Below, in pieces: positions 8,982 through 17,673 of a stretch of 64,000 bases of DNA (position 1 is the stretch's first letter; each line of letters begins with the position of its first letter). Origin of the DNA: CAYQUC01 sp964514215 (GTDB lineage: Bacteria; Pseudomonadota; Gammaproteobacteria; UBA6429; Thiohalophilaceae); contig CAZEPW010000012.1 of the NCBI GenBank assembly GCA_964514215.1, forward strand, positions 1 through 64,000. Direction: 5' to 3'. The translations under genes were made by a program, and so were the position numbers. The notes under the pieces are model-generated. The model had not been told where the DNA came from. It saw nothing but the letters and a program-made list of their open reading frames with translations, and did no database searches.

Positions 8982-11453
8982 ATGGCTACAGAGCAAAAAT
9001 GTTATCATTGTGGCCTTGATGTTCCTGCATCAAGTCAGTATACCATTACTATTTTAGATGCTGAACGATCCATGTGTTGTCCTGGTTGTTTGGCTGTATC
9101 ACAAGCGATTGTTGATAATAACTTAACACAATTTTATCGTCATCGAACAGAAACGTCGAATACCGCGGTAGACGACAGCATTGACATAATCAAACAATTT
9201 GAATTGTATGATAACAGTATTTTACAAGATGCGTTTGTTAGCCATGAAGGTGATTTAAATGAAGCTTCGCTAATGCTGGAAGGTATTGTTTGTGCTGCTT
9301 GTGTTTGGTTAAACGAAAAGCATGTTAATGCTTTAGAAGGGGTTTCAGAATTTCGTATTAACTACTCTACACATCGAGCCTATGTTGTTTGGGATAATAA
9401 TAAAATTAAATTAAGCAAAATTTTAAAAGAAATTCTCAATATTGGTTATCAAGCTCATCCTTATGATGCCAGCCAACAACAACAATTAATTGAAAAAGAA
9501 CATAAACAAGCATTGTGGCGCATTGCTATTGCCGGTTTAGGTGCAATGCAGGTAATGATGTTTGCTGTTGCTATGTATGCGGCTGATGCATCTGAAGAAT
9601 TTACCATGGATGAATCATTGCGAAATTTAATGCGCTGGGTGAGTTTAGTGTTTGCTTCCCCGGTTATACTTTTTGCAGCACAACCTTTCTTTAAATCGGC
9701 TTACCGTGATTTAAAACGTTTTAAATTGGGTATGGATGTTCCCGTTTCAATGGCGTTGATAGCGGCATTTAGTGCAAGCGTTTGGGCGACCTTAACGCAT
9801 CAAGGTGAAGTGTATTATGATTCAGTAACGATGTTTACCTTGTTTTTATTATCGGGACGTTTTTTAGAAATGCGTGCTAGACATAAGGCTGGGTTTGTAG
9901 CTGAACAATTGATACGTTTATTGCCTACCTTAGTTACCCGAGTGGTTGATGGACAGCATGAAATTATTTCTCGAAGTGAATTAAAACCGAATGACGTGGT
10001 TCTGGTTAAAACGGGTGAAACAATCCCAGCTGATGGTATTATTATTGATGGCATTAGTTTGATCGATGAGTCGATTATAACCGGTGAAAGTCAAGCAATT
10101 GAAAAAAATATTGATAGTGCGGTGATTGGTGGCAGTCTTAATACGGCTAATCCCATCACTGTTCGAATTGAAAAAGTTGGTTCTGATACGGTTATAGCCG
10201 GTATTTCACGATTGTTAGAGCGGGCACAAACTGAAAAACCTCAAATTGCAAAGTTAGCAGATAAAACAGCGGCGTGGTTTGTTTTGGTATTACTGCTCAT
10301 GACATCTGTCGTTGCTAGTTGGTGGTATATTAACGATGCTGATCGAGTATTTGAAATTGTATTAGCTGTTTTAGTGGTAACTTGTCCATGTGCATTATCG
10401 TTGGCAACACCTGCAGCAATGACGGCTATTACCGGAAAATTAACGCGTTTTGGATTATTAACAACTCGAAGCAGTGCCTTAGAAACGTTGGCTAAAGTGA
10501 CTCATGTAGTGTTTGATAAAACTGGAACACTAACTTATGGTAAACCTATATTAGTTGAACAAAAAATTTATACAACAATGTCTCAAGCTGATGTGTGTCG
10601 GATTTCAGCATCAATAGCAAAATTTTCAGAGCATCCCCTGTCTGTTGAGCTATATAACAAATATAAAAATCATATTACCGATAACAATTGTAACTCCATT
10701 AAAAATTATAGTGGCCGAGGTATTTCTGGTATTGTTGATGGTGAAGAATATATTTTAGGCAATGCATTATTTGTGCAACAACATTTTAATATTAACTGTT
10801 TTGACGATAATCGTGAACTTAAGCCCCACGTATTTTTAGCCAATAAACAAACTGTTATTGCGCGCTTTGAATATGATGATATTATCCGTGATGATGCAGT
10901 TGAAACGATTAAAGAATTAAAAAAATTATCAATTAAAACTATATTATTAAGTGGCGATGATGATGCTGTTACAAAAAATGTGGCTTCACAATTTCAATTT
11001 GATTCGGTTCATGGAAATTGTAGACCTCAAGATAAGCTACACTTAATTCAAGTATTACAAGACAATAAAGCGATTGTCGCTATGATTGGTGATGGTATTA
11101 ATGATGCACCGGTATTAGCCGGTGCTCAAGTATCAATGGCGATGGGCAGTGCAACTCAATTGGCACAGGCTAGTGCCGATATGATTTTATTATCCAATAA
11201 ATTAATTCAAGTTCCTTTTGCCATTAAAATGAGTAAAAAAACCATGACTATTATAAAGCAGAATATAGCATGGGCGATTATTTATAATTTAATCGCATTA
11301 CCATTAGCATCGATGGGCTATATTGCGCCGTGGATGGCTGCACTTGGTATGTCAGTTAGTTCACTGTTGGTTGTTACTAATGCACTAAGACTAACCGCAG
11401 GAAACAGTTGGTATTCAAATAAAGATGGTGAGCAAGCTCCTGAGAATAATTAA
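8982..11453 (+). CDS. ccoI: copper-exporting P1B-type ATPase CcoI (FixI)
   Basis: P-type ATPase that moves copper across the inner membrane for cbb3 oxidase assembly. In order: an N-terminal cysteine module (C7-YH-C10 and C32-C33-PG-C36), a heavy-metal-binding domain with GIV-C104-AA-C107, membrane helices, the actuator TGES, the ion-binding C468-P-C470, the phosphorylation site D512-KTGT and the hinge GDGINDAP. The length of 823 residues suits the FixI/CcoI group with its extra N-terminal cysteine module. Only a weak GAG ribosome binding site precedes the ATG. Confidence 0.97.
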   Translation: MATEQKCYHCGLDVPASSQYTITILDAERSMCCPGCLAVSQAIVDNNLTQFYRHRTETSNTAVDDSIDIIKQFELYDNSILQDAFVSHEGDLNEASLMLEGIVCAACVWLNEKHVNALEGVSEFRINYSTHRAYVVWDNNKIKLSKILKEILNIGYQAHPYDASQQQQLIEKEHKQALWRIAIAGLGAMQVMMFAVAMYAADASEEFTMDESLRNLMRWVSLVFASPVILFAAQPFFKSAYRDLKRFKLGMDVPVSMALIAAFSASVWATLTHQGEVYYDSVTMFTLFLLSGRFLEMRARHKAGFVAEQLIRLLPTLVTRVVDGQHEIISRSELKPNDVVLVKTGETIPADGIIIDGISLIDESIITGESQAIEKNIDSAVIGGSLNTANPITVRIEKVGSDTVIAGISRLLERAQTEKPQIAKLADKTAAWFVLVLLLMTSVVASWWYINDADRVFEIVLAVLVVTCPCALSLATPAAMTAITGKLTRFGLLTTRSSALETLAKVTHVVFDKTGTLTYGKPILVEQKIYTTMSQADVCRISASIAKFSEHPLSVELYNKYKNHITDNNCNSIKNYSGRGISGIVDGEEYILGNALFVQQHFNINCFDDNRELKPHVFLANKQTVIARFEYDDIIRDDAVETIKELKKLSIKTILLSGDDDAVTKNVASQFQFDSVHGNCRPQDKLHLIQVLQDNKAIVAMIGDGINDAPVLAGAQVSMAMGSATQLAQASADMILLSNKLIQVPFAIKMSKKTMTIIKQNIAWAIIYNLIALPLASMGYIAPWMAALGMSVSSLLVVTNALRLTAGNSWYSNKDGEQAPENN

Positions 11454-11462
11454 TTATATGCT

Positions 11463-11666
11463 TTAATATAATTGCTTTTGTTGTTCGATGTGTTTTAATA
11501 ACTCATGTTCAGCTTGTAGCTTTGATTTGAATGGACCGCGGCTACCATCACGGCAATGAAAATGCCAGCCTTCGAATTCGACAAAGTAAAATCGTTCGCT
11601 TTTTAATTTGGCTTGCGGTATTTGTTCTAAAATATTTGTTGGTGGTGAGTCGATTCGTGGTGTCAT
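11463..11666 (-). CDS. small DUF6316-like protein antisense within the cco cluster
   Basis: A 67-residue protein on the opposite strand to its neighbours, only 9 bases after the ccoI stop. The core ERFYFVEFEGWHFHCRDGSRGPFKSK resembles the small gammaproteobacterial family that carries aromatic-rich WYFxTREG and GPF motifs, which I recall as DUF6316; this name is from memory. No membrane segment or signal peptide is present. Its function is unknown. It interrupts the usual ccoI-ccoS adjacency. Confidence 0.7.
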   Translation of the reverse strand: MTPRIDSPPTNILEQIPQAKLKSERFYFVEFEGWHFHCRDGSRGPFKSKLQAEHELLKHIEQQKQLY

Positions 11667-11803
11667 AGAGTATTGCTCGTCATAGCCAGTTAACTACATA
11701 AAACTCTAATCGACTTTTTACTGTTGATCTGTCAGATAAAACTGATCTTTGTGTCAGGATCGTCTTACAAGGTGGGCAATATCAACTATGCTTTAGGAAA
11801 CGT

Positions 11804-11989
11804 ATGGACATTTTATATTTATTAATTCCATTGGCCGCAGTTGTAATGGTAATTGCGTTAGTTGGCCTTATTTGGGCGATAAAAAGTGGCCAGTTTGATG
11901 ATATGGAGGGGCCGGCGCATCGAATTTTAATGGATGATGACGATCCATTGGTGCCGCAAAAAAAATCATCGCTAGACAAAAATGACTAA
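11804..11989 (+). CDS. ccoS: cbb3 oxidase maturation protein CcoS
   Basis: Small membrane protein (61 residues) required for cofactor insertion into the cbb3 oxidase. It has one N-terminal helix followed by the family signature LIWAIKSGQFDDMEGPAHRIL and an acidic tail. AGGAAACGT places a good ribosome binding site before the ATG. It is separated from ccoI by the antisense small gene, so it probably has its own promoter in 11667-11800. Confidence 0.95.
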   Translation: MDILYLLIPLAAVVMVIALVGLIWAIKSGQFDDMEGPAHRILMDDDDPLVPQKKSSLDKND

Positions 11990-12037
11990 TATTGATATAT
12001 TAGATTTTTCTTATATGTAGTTAATGAGAGTATTTTT

Positions 12038-12139
12038 ATGAAATCTTTATTTACATTCCAAACATTTCCAATGTTTATCCTTATTGTATTAGTTGTGATA
12101 GCAGTATTATCGTTAGCCAGTATATTGATTGTCGGTTAA
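12038..12139 (+). CDS. 33-residue single-helix membrane peptide after ccoS
   Basis: An open frame of 33 codons begins with ATG behind GAGAG (7-base spacing) and ends with TAA at 12137-12139. The peptide starts MKSLFTFQTFPMF and then is almost entirely I, V, L and A, one membrane helix with no charged residue after Lys2. It lies 48 bases behind ccoS on the same strand. Tiny one-helix subunits are known in respiratory oxidases (CcoM in Pseudomonas stutzeri cbb3, CydX in cytochrome bd). A cbb3 partner role is inferred from position and topology only. Confidence 0.5.
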   Translation: MKSLFTFQTFPMFILIVLVVIAVLSLASILIVG

Positions 12140-12309
12140 TTATTAATTTAGAGTGATAATAATAATTGCTCTATAATTTTATTAATTTCAATAACTTACT
12201 GTATTTCCCTCAAATATTCTGAGAACATCTTTGGTAAAGTTAAAGTTTTGACTTAATTTACCGCTAGCCTACTTAATACACATCGATTTTTTCGAGAGAT
12301 ATTAGGGAC
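12140..12309. other. short intergenic stretch before the VWA gene
   Basis: AT-rich gap of 170 bases. Apart from likely promoter sequence for the following gene, I see no gene or stable hairpin in it. Confidence 0.4.
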
Positions 12310-14145
12310 TTGGCTAAAATAACAGTACAAAAATTAATTATTATCAGGCTCTGTGGTGAAGTACATGGAGGTTTGGTTTTATCTGCTCGTGCGTGTTTTG
12401 GTCTACTTCTTTCTTTTTCACTAATTCTAATGCCTGCGGCATCATTCAGTGCGGCTAAAAAAACCGATTTACGAATTCTTATCGATGTTTCGGGCAGCAT
12501 GAAAGTTAATGATCCCCAAAATTTACGAACACCCTCTGTGCGAATGTTAGTCGGATTAATTCCAAATGGTACGCGCGCAGGGATATGGACTTTTGGTAAA
12601 TACGTTAATATGCAGGTTAAGTATGGCGTGGTTAATGAGTCATGGAAAAAACAAGCGCGACGCGAAGCAACAAAAATTCATTCTCGAGGTTTGTATACCA
12701 ATATTGAAGACGCCTTAAAAAAATCAACTTATGATTGGAAATCGAATGACCCTAATACCAGCCGACATATTATTTTATTAACCGATGGTGTCGTTGATGT
12801 CTCTAAGGATCCATCGATTAATTTAAAATCTCGTAATCGAGTTATCGATTATTATTTACCCAAATTGAAAAAAGCCGGTGTAAAAATTCATACTATTGCA
12901 TTATCAAAACAAGCCGATCACGAATTATTAAAACTGTTATCGGTCTCGACAGATGGTTGGTATGAATTAATTGAAGATCCAAAAATATTACATCGAGTGT
13001 TTCTACGAATTTTTGAAAAAGCGAGCACGGCAAATGCTTTGCCACTTGAAAATAATGTGTTTAAGGTAGATAAGTCCATTAAAGACATGACGGTGTTAAG
13101 CTTTCATTCTGGAGAAACTGCTTCAAGCTTAATAACTCCAAGTAAAAAAATAATTACTGAAAAAGATAATCCAGAGAATATTAATTGGTTCCATGAGGAT
13201 GGATACGATTTAATCACAATATTAAAGCCGGAATCCGGTGATTGGAAATTGGATGCGCCTATTGATAAAGACAATAGAGTTTTAGTGGTAACTAATTTAA
13301 CACTCTTTGTTAATGATATTCCAAATAATGTGTTATTAAACCAACGAATTTTGCTAAAGGCTGTTTTAAAACAAAAAGAAAAAAATATAAAGAATAAAAA
13401 TTTTTTAAAATTAGTTAAAATTAATGCACTTAAAAAATCATTAAATGATCCTGATATGAATTATCAGCTCAAAGATGATGGCAAAGGCTTAGATAAAGAT
13501 GCAGCAGATGGTGTTTATTATAGTGAGTTTCGGAGTCCATTGCGTTCAGGTGTTTTTGAATTAATTGTTACTGCCCAAGGTCCAACATTTCAACGGCAAC
13601 GAAAATATAGTGTTAATGTGTTTAATGGTTTAGCTGATATTGAAATTACTGGTGGAAAACAACAACAACCGTTTATCGTTGAAGTGCTTCCTCATAAAGG
13701 ATTATTACAAGATGGATCGGTGGATATTAGTTATGAGATAAATCATGGAGGCATTAAGAAATTTAGTAAAAACGCTGATGATCATTGGATTATTCAAGTG
13801 CCTGTAAATCAGGCTGGAGAAAAAATAACATTTACGGTTAAAGGGGTAAGGCAAAACAATAGCAGTGTCGAAATGCAAATGGAGCGAATTTTACCTCAAG
13901 GTATTAAAAAACCAAAAAATGAACATTTGGTGGCACAACCTAAAGTTGATGAGAAGGTTGAATTGAAGCCAGAAATTACGCCAGCTACTAAACCTGAAAA
14001 GGACGAAGGTGGATTGTTATCGGTGTTTATATGGGTGTTGATGGTTAATTTAATGCTTGCACTCATTGCTGCTGCAGTATTTTTTGTTATTAAAAAGAAA
14101 CGAACAAAAAATGCTATCGCAGAAAAAGAGGACTTGGAATTATGA
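12310..14145 (+). CDS. membrane-anchored von Willebrand factor A domain protein
   Basis: A 611-residue exported protein. A signal sequence ends near AASFSA (residues 44-48). A VWA domain follows from about 52 to 250 with the metal-ion site D59-x-S61-x-S63 in LIDVSGSMK, a Thr in GLYTNIEDAL and Asp in LLTDGVVD. Beta-rich segments follow, then a charged linker and one C-terminal membrane helix (about 577-600) with a basic cytoplasmic tail. It resembles the gammaproteobacterial VWA group I recall as TIGR03503. The start is uncertain: TTG at 12310 (AGGGA close by) or TTG at 12373. It overlaps the next gene by 4 bases, so they are coupled. Confidence 0.85.
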   Translation: MAKITVQKLIIIRLCGEVHGGLVLSARACFGLLLSFSLILMPAASFSAAKKTDLRILIDVSGSMKVNDPQNLRTPSVRMLVGLIPNGTRAGIWTFGKYVNMQVKYGVVNESWKKQARREATKIHSRGLYTNIEDALKKSTYDWKSNDPNTSRHIILLTDGVVDVSKDPSINLKSRNRVIDYYLPKLKKAGVKIHTIALSKQADHELLKLLSVSTDGWYELIEDPKILHRVFLRIFEKASTANALPLENNVFKVDKSIKDMTVLSFHSGETASSLITPSKKIITEKDNPENINWFHEDGYDLITILKPESGDWKLDAPIDKDNRVLVVTNLTLFVNDIPNNVLLNQRILLKAVLKQKEKNIKNKNFLKLVKINALKKSLNDPDMNYQLKDDGKGLDKDAADGVYYSEFRSPLRSGVFELIVTAQGPTFQRQRKYSVNVFNGLADIEITGGKQQQPFIVEVLPHKGLLQDGSVDISYEINHGGIKKFSKNADDHWIIQVPVNQAGEKITFTVKGVRQNNSSVEMQMERILPQGIKKPKNEHLVAQPKVDEKVELKPEITPATKPEKDEGGLLSVFIWVLMVNLMLALIAAAVFFVIKKKRTKNAIAEKEDLEL

Positions 14146-14861
14146 GTGATTTGATGACAACAGTTCTTATTGTTGTATCAGAAGCAGCCGCTTTTTTTGC
14201 AATTGTTATTGTGATAGCGTTAATAATAAAAGCGCGTTCGGGATTATCGTTAAAGCGAAAAGCAATACAATTTGTTAAACGCATTAAGAGTGAAAGTAAG
14301 GAACATAGTGGTAATTTAAAAAATATTTTGTTAAATGATTATGGTTTAGATGAGTCTGCTGCAGATGAAGCAGTAAATAATTTAATCAAACAAGAACATT
14401 TATTGTTTAGTAAAGTAATTGATTTGTATTTAGGAAAAAAATCAGGATCATTAGATGAGCTTAATGATGAGGTTAAGAGTTTAACTAAGGTGATGCATTC
14501 AGTGACGGTGAATGCCACGAGTGATGATGTTGCAGTGAATTCAGGTGATAGTCAATTTTTAACAGAAAAATTTGATGAACTTCAGGATAAATTAAAAAAA
14601 GTACAAAAAGAAAGAGATGCGTTACAAATTGAGTTAAAAGATGCCATGGATATTATGGAAGGTATGATGACGGAGTATGCTTCAATGTATGCTGGTGGAG
14701 TAAATGCAGATAGTTTAGATCCTGAGAGAGATATTGCTAAAGTACAAGATAAAATAGATAAAATAAAAAATAAATCATCATCTTCTGATAGTGAAAATGA
14801 TGATGTTGATCTAAATGTTGATGTACCTGATTTGGATGTTGACGATTCTACAAAAAAATAA
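14142..14861 (+). CDS. membrane coiled-coil protein coupled to the VWA gene
   Basis: A 239-residue protein with one N-terminal membrane helix (about residues 6-28), a basic stretch, a helical region at 40-120, a coiled coil near 143-175 (TEKFDELQDKLKKVQKERDA), the segment DAMDIMEGMMTEYASMYAGG, and a very acidic tail rich in DVD repeats. The ATGA overlap with the VWA gene shows translational coupling and suggests that the two proteins form one complex at the membrane. I do not recognise the family. Confidence 0.8.
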   Translation: MSDLMTTVLIVVSEAAAFFAIVIVIALIIKARSGLSLKRKAIQFVKRIKSESKEHSGNLKNILLNDYGLDESAADEAVNNLIKQEHLLFSKVIDLYLGKKSGSLDELNDEVKSLTKVMHSVTVNATSDDVAVNSGDSQFLTEKFDELQDKLKKVQKERDALQIELKDAMDIMEGMMTEYASMYAGGVNADSLDPERDIAKVQDKIDKIKNKSSSSDSENDDVDLNVDVPDLDVDDSTKK

Positions 14862-14865
14862 CATA

Positions 14866-15843
14866 TTATATTTTACTGAAATTGAAAATCGTAACTGCAA
14901 GTAATAATATATTACTAATAGATAGTAATATGACTATTTTTTTTAATTTAAATTTTTCTTTGAGTATATCTTTAAATTTAGTTTCAATGCTTTTAAGTTT
15001 TGTTGTTAATGTTTTTTTATGTTTTTGTTCAAGCACTAATGTGCTTAGGTGTGTTGCAAATTTATTTGGGGTTATAAATGCTTCGTCTGAATGTTTGTCA
15101 GCGAGTAATAAAATATCAGTTTCGCATAATGCTGTATAAATATGTAAATTGGTATCCAATAGGGCAAGCACCACTTGAGTATTATCCCACTTTCTATTGT
15201 CCCAACAATTTTCACCATCGTGGATAATAACGATTCCTTTTATATTATTTTTTTCTGCGATTTCTTTAATTCCTTTTAAAATATTTTGAATGGTATCAAA
15301 ATTACAGACTGAAAATACCACGTCAGTGTAATGAACTGATTGGTTAGTTTTTGAAATAAAATCAGCAAAACCGTGACGGGTTGATAAGACACAAAGTTCA
15401 TTAATTTTATATTGCGTTAAAAATTGTTTTAATGATAGCAATTGTCGAGAATTGTGCTGTGTTAAAAATTTAGATGGACGTTTTTCAATTTTATATTCAT
15501 TGAGCATTTCACCTTCGATGGATATTTTTATACCATCGCGTTGATAGTTTGGGCTTGTGTGTAGCGCACCGACGATTTCAATATGTTGCCCGCGGAGTTG
15601 TAGTTTTGTATTTGGTCTTATTTTAAATTCAATGCAGCTTTCAGAATCTCCAATTTCGCCGTACAGATAAATAGGATCTTCATTATTTGGCCATGGTCGT
15701 ATGGCTAAAACCTCACCTCTTACTTTAACCGTAAATTTAGGTAACTCGATTTGTAGCATATTGAGTAATGTTGTTGGAGAAAGTGAATCACTTATAGTGG
15801 ATGATTCAGAATTAACTGGGTTGCAAAAAGCGTGACGATCCAT
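14866..15843 (-). CDS. membrane-anchored exonuclease VII large-subunit-like protein
   Basis: A 325-residue protein related to XseA but altered. Residues about 36-115 resemble the OB-fold nucleic-acid-binding domain of XseA (TVKVRGEVLAIR and RGQHIEIVGAL). The central part, about 140-265, follows the XseA catalytic layout, but the GRGGGS motif is replaced by IHDGENCWDN and the GHETD motif reads LCETD, so the family's Arg and His appear lost while an Asp is kept. ITPN mirrors the following TP motif. The coiled coil is short and ends in a membrane helix (about 303-322). It is convergent with the 14142 gene, 4 bases apart. A true nuclease role is doubtful. Confidence 0.65.
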   Translation of the reverse strand: MDRHAFCNPVNSESSTISDSLSPTTLLNMLQIELPKFTVKVRGEVLAIRPWPNNEDPIYLYGEIGDSESCIEFKIRPNTKLQLRGQHIEIVGALHTSPNYQRDGIKISIEGEMLNEYKIEKRPSKFLTQHNSRQLLSLKQFLTQYKINELCVLSTRHGFADFISKTNQSVHYTDVVFSVCNFDTIQNILKGIKEIAEKNNIKGIVIIHDGENCWDNRKWDNTQVVLALLDTNLHIYTALCETDILLLADKHSDEAFITPNKFATHLSTLVLEQKHKKTLTTKLKSIETKFKDILKEKFKLKKIVILLSISNILLLAVTIFNFSKI

Positions 15844-15865
15844 GACATAGCCTATGTAGTCTAAT

Positions 15866-16327
15866 TTAATTTATTGGTTTTTTTTTGAAAATATCGATTT
15901 TTTTTTCTAGATTACTTAATTCGACAAATAATTCATGTACACAATTTTCTGAGTGTTGTAATACATTTTCAAAACTGAGTATTTGATTTTGTACTTTTTT
16001 GTCAATAATACTATTATCGTCAGATAAAAACTGTTGAAATGAGATGATTCGGCTTTTTAACGGTAAATCATTTAATTTTTTTATAAGGTTGTTATTTGCT
16101 GTTCGACGTTCAAACATTTTGACAAGAAATTCTACTGGAATTTTATTTATTGCCTCATTAAATTTTTCATCGGTGTTTTTGTCAAGTAAGCCAACTTTTT
16201 CAGCTACGGCCATCATGTCTGTGCGGTATATATACTGTTTTAGTGCTTCTTCGATGTATTGATAATTTAGTAAAGCATTAGGAAATTTGCGTTTGTAATC
16301 TGTTACCATGTGCATCATTTTAAACAA
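15866..16327 (-). CDS. small helical protein of unknown function
   Basis: A 153-residue, mostly alpha-helical, charged protein without signal peptide or membrane segment. It begins with several closely spaced Met residues (1, 4, 5, 7), so the exact start is open, and none has a strong ribosome binding site. Helix-rich parts include NYQYIEEALKQYIYRT and a C-terminal amphipathic stretch. It lies 22 bases before the XseA-like gene on the same strand and is probably cotranscribed with it. I do not recognise the family. Confidence 0.65.
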   Translation of the reverse strand: MFKMMHMVTDYKRKFPNALLNYQYIEEALKQYIYRTDMMAVAEKVGLLDKNTDEKFNEAINKIPVEFLVKMFERRTANNNLIKKLNDLPLKSRIISFQQFLSDDNSIIDKKVQNQILSFENVLQHSENCVHELFVELSNLEKKIDIFKKKPIN

Positions 16328-16695
16328 AATTTATTTATTAGACTAGCGATATTCGATTTCAATATTTGATTCTGGGCTTATTTGAGCTGCTCTCGATGTG
16401 GTTAAATATTAAAACCCTGATTATTTAACCATAATTCAAAAAAAATTAAAATAATTCTATAATTTTAATCCAGTTCTCAGTTTTGTGTGAGAAAATAAAC
16501 TATATAAAGCACATACCATTAATAAAGTATGAATAGTGACTACTGGCTCGGCTGTTGGGTTTATGCATGTTTTTGTTTAATCACAACAAATTGAACTGTT
16601 ATTACCTTTCTAACTCGTGTATGTTTGTGTTCTTAATCCTTTTGAAATTTAAATTTTAAGAGAGTTACCAAAGTATTTACGGGAGGATAAGCTAA
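16328..16695. other. intergenic region with an inverted repeat
   Basis: This 368-base gap between divergent genes is AT-rich. It holds the inverted repeat at 16399-16431 and, near its right end, a strong ribosome binding site GGGAGG for the next gene. No other gene is visible. Confidence 0.5.
16399..16431. repeat. inverted repeat, possible operator or hairpin
   Basis: TGGTTAAATA at 16399-16408 is repeated as its exact reverse complement TATTTAACCA at 16422-16431, with a 13-base loop. It lies between the divergent 15866 and 16696 genes. No T-tract follows, so an operator or RNA structure is as likely as a terminator. Confidence 0.4.
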
Positions 16696-17274
16696 ATGGG
16701 AATTTTTCAGAAATCCAAAGACAATGACGACATGGAGGCAGACAATATGGCTCAAAATAATTCAACACAAATTAATGCAACGGATGATTCTAATCGTGAC
16801 AGCCGCTGGCAAAAAAAGGGTTCGAGCGGAGCAAGTAATTCTTCCGATGAATCAACACCTCGCGATTCTCAATTAGGTAATAAAATTTCATCTTTTAATT
16901 ATGGAATCGAGGAAGCCGTTGGGTTAATGCGCAAGCTTCCTGATGTTGATACTGACGTTGTTATAACGGTTGTTAGAAAAACGTTAGAGTCTGCAAATGT
17001 TCGTGTTAATGAAATTATTTCTGATGCTGAAAAGAAAGAAGGTAATATAAACAAGCGCACCAATACCTTGACCTCAGAAATTGAAGAACTACAGAAAAAA
17101 ATTACACTTAGAAATAAAGAAATTTCAATATTAACGAAAGATTTACAAGAAACAACGAAAGTTAAAAAATTGTTACAGCAAGGTGAACGTGAAGCAAAGT
17201 CTAATAGCAGCTCTGCACCAGCTGAGCAAACTGATAATACCGCTGAAGCGAATACGAATAACGCATCTGCATAA
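16696..17274 (+). CDS. soluble coiled-coil protein of unknown function
   Basis: A 192-residue protein with a low-complexity, N/D/S-rich N-terminus (1-64), a conserved-looking helical core (FNYGIEEAVGLMRKLPDV, then VVITVVRKTLESANV), a long coiled coil (about 110-162) and an S/A/T/N-rich tail. No signal peptide or membrane segment is seen. GGGAGG eight bases before the ATG is a strong ribosome binding site. Like the 14142 product it combines helical and coiled-coil parts, which may link them; that is inference. I do not recognise the family. Confidence 0.75.
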   Translation: MGIFQKSKDNDDMEADNMAQNNSTQINATDDSNRDSRWQKKGSSGASNSSDESTPRDSQLGNKISSFNYGIEEAVGLMRKLPDVDTDVVITVVRKTLESANVRVNEIISDAEKKEGNINKRTNTLTSEIEELQKKITLRNKEISILTKDLQETTKVKKLLQQGEREAKSNSSSAPAEQTDNTAEANTNNASA

Positions 17275-17673
17275 TCTAAGTTTATTGTGCTTATCATATA
17301 GCAGTAGAATATTTATTTTACTGCTTGGCTATCTTGGAGCTGTGCATTTATGATTAGTTATCGTGGCAAAATAACATACTCCAGATAATTCTTCACAACT
17401 GAATTTGAATGTTATTAGTGTTTTTGATAAAACTTGAAATATTCAGTGCTTTTATTAAAAACATGTCTTATACCCTGCATCTATTATTATCTTTTAATCT
17501 TATTTAAATTTCTAAAAAAAGCCCCTGTATTCGACTTATGAATGCTTTTTCAAATTTAGCATGAGTAATCATTGGTTAATTTATTATCAGAACTTTAGGT
17601 TATTGAGAGTGATTTACTGTTTTGTTTTTGTAGTTTCGCTATATAATGACAGCTTATGTCTTTGGAGAAAAAT
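17275..17673. other. intergenic region
   Basis: A gap of 399 bases with a weak hairpin at 17301-17324 and no recognisable gene. The last 20 bases hold the GGAGA ribosome binding site for the next gene. Confidence 0.4.
17301..17324 (+). terminator. weak hairpin after the coiled-coil gene
   Basis: GCAGTAGAA can pair with TTTTACTGC (9 bp with one G-U) around a 6-base loop, 27 bases after the stop. It lacks a clear T-tract, so it is only a possible terminator. Confidence 0.3.

Noticed and set aside
14866..15843. Genuine exonuclease VII large subunit (xseA)
   Set aside because: The Arg-bearing glycine motif and the His of the second motif are replaced, the chain is about 120 residues short, and it ends in a membrane helix. 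Only a distant relationship is supported.
15866..16327. HEPN-type nuclease or toxin
   Set aside because: Helical content and a few conserved-looking helices suggested it, but the RxxxxH motif is absent and there is no paired antitoxin frame.
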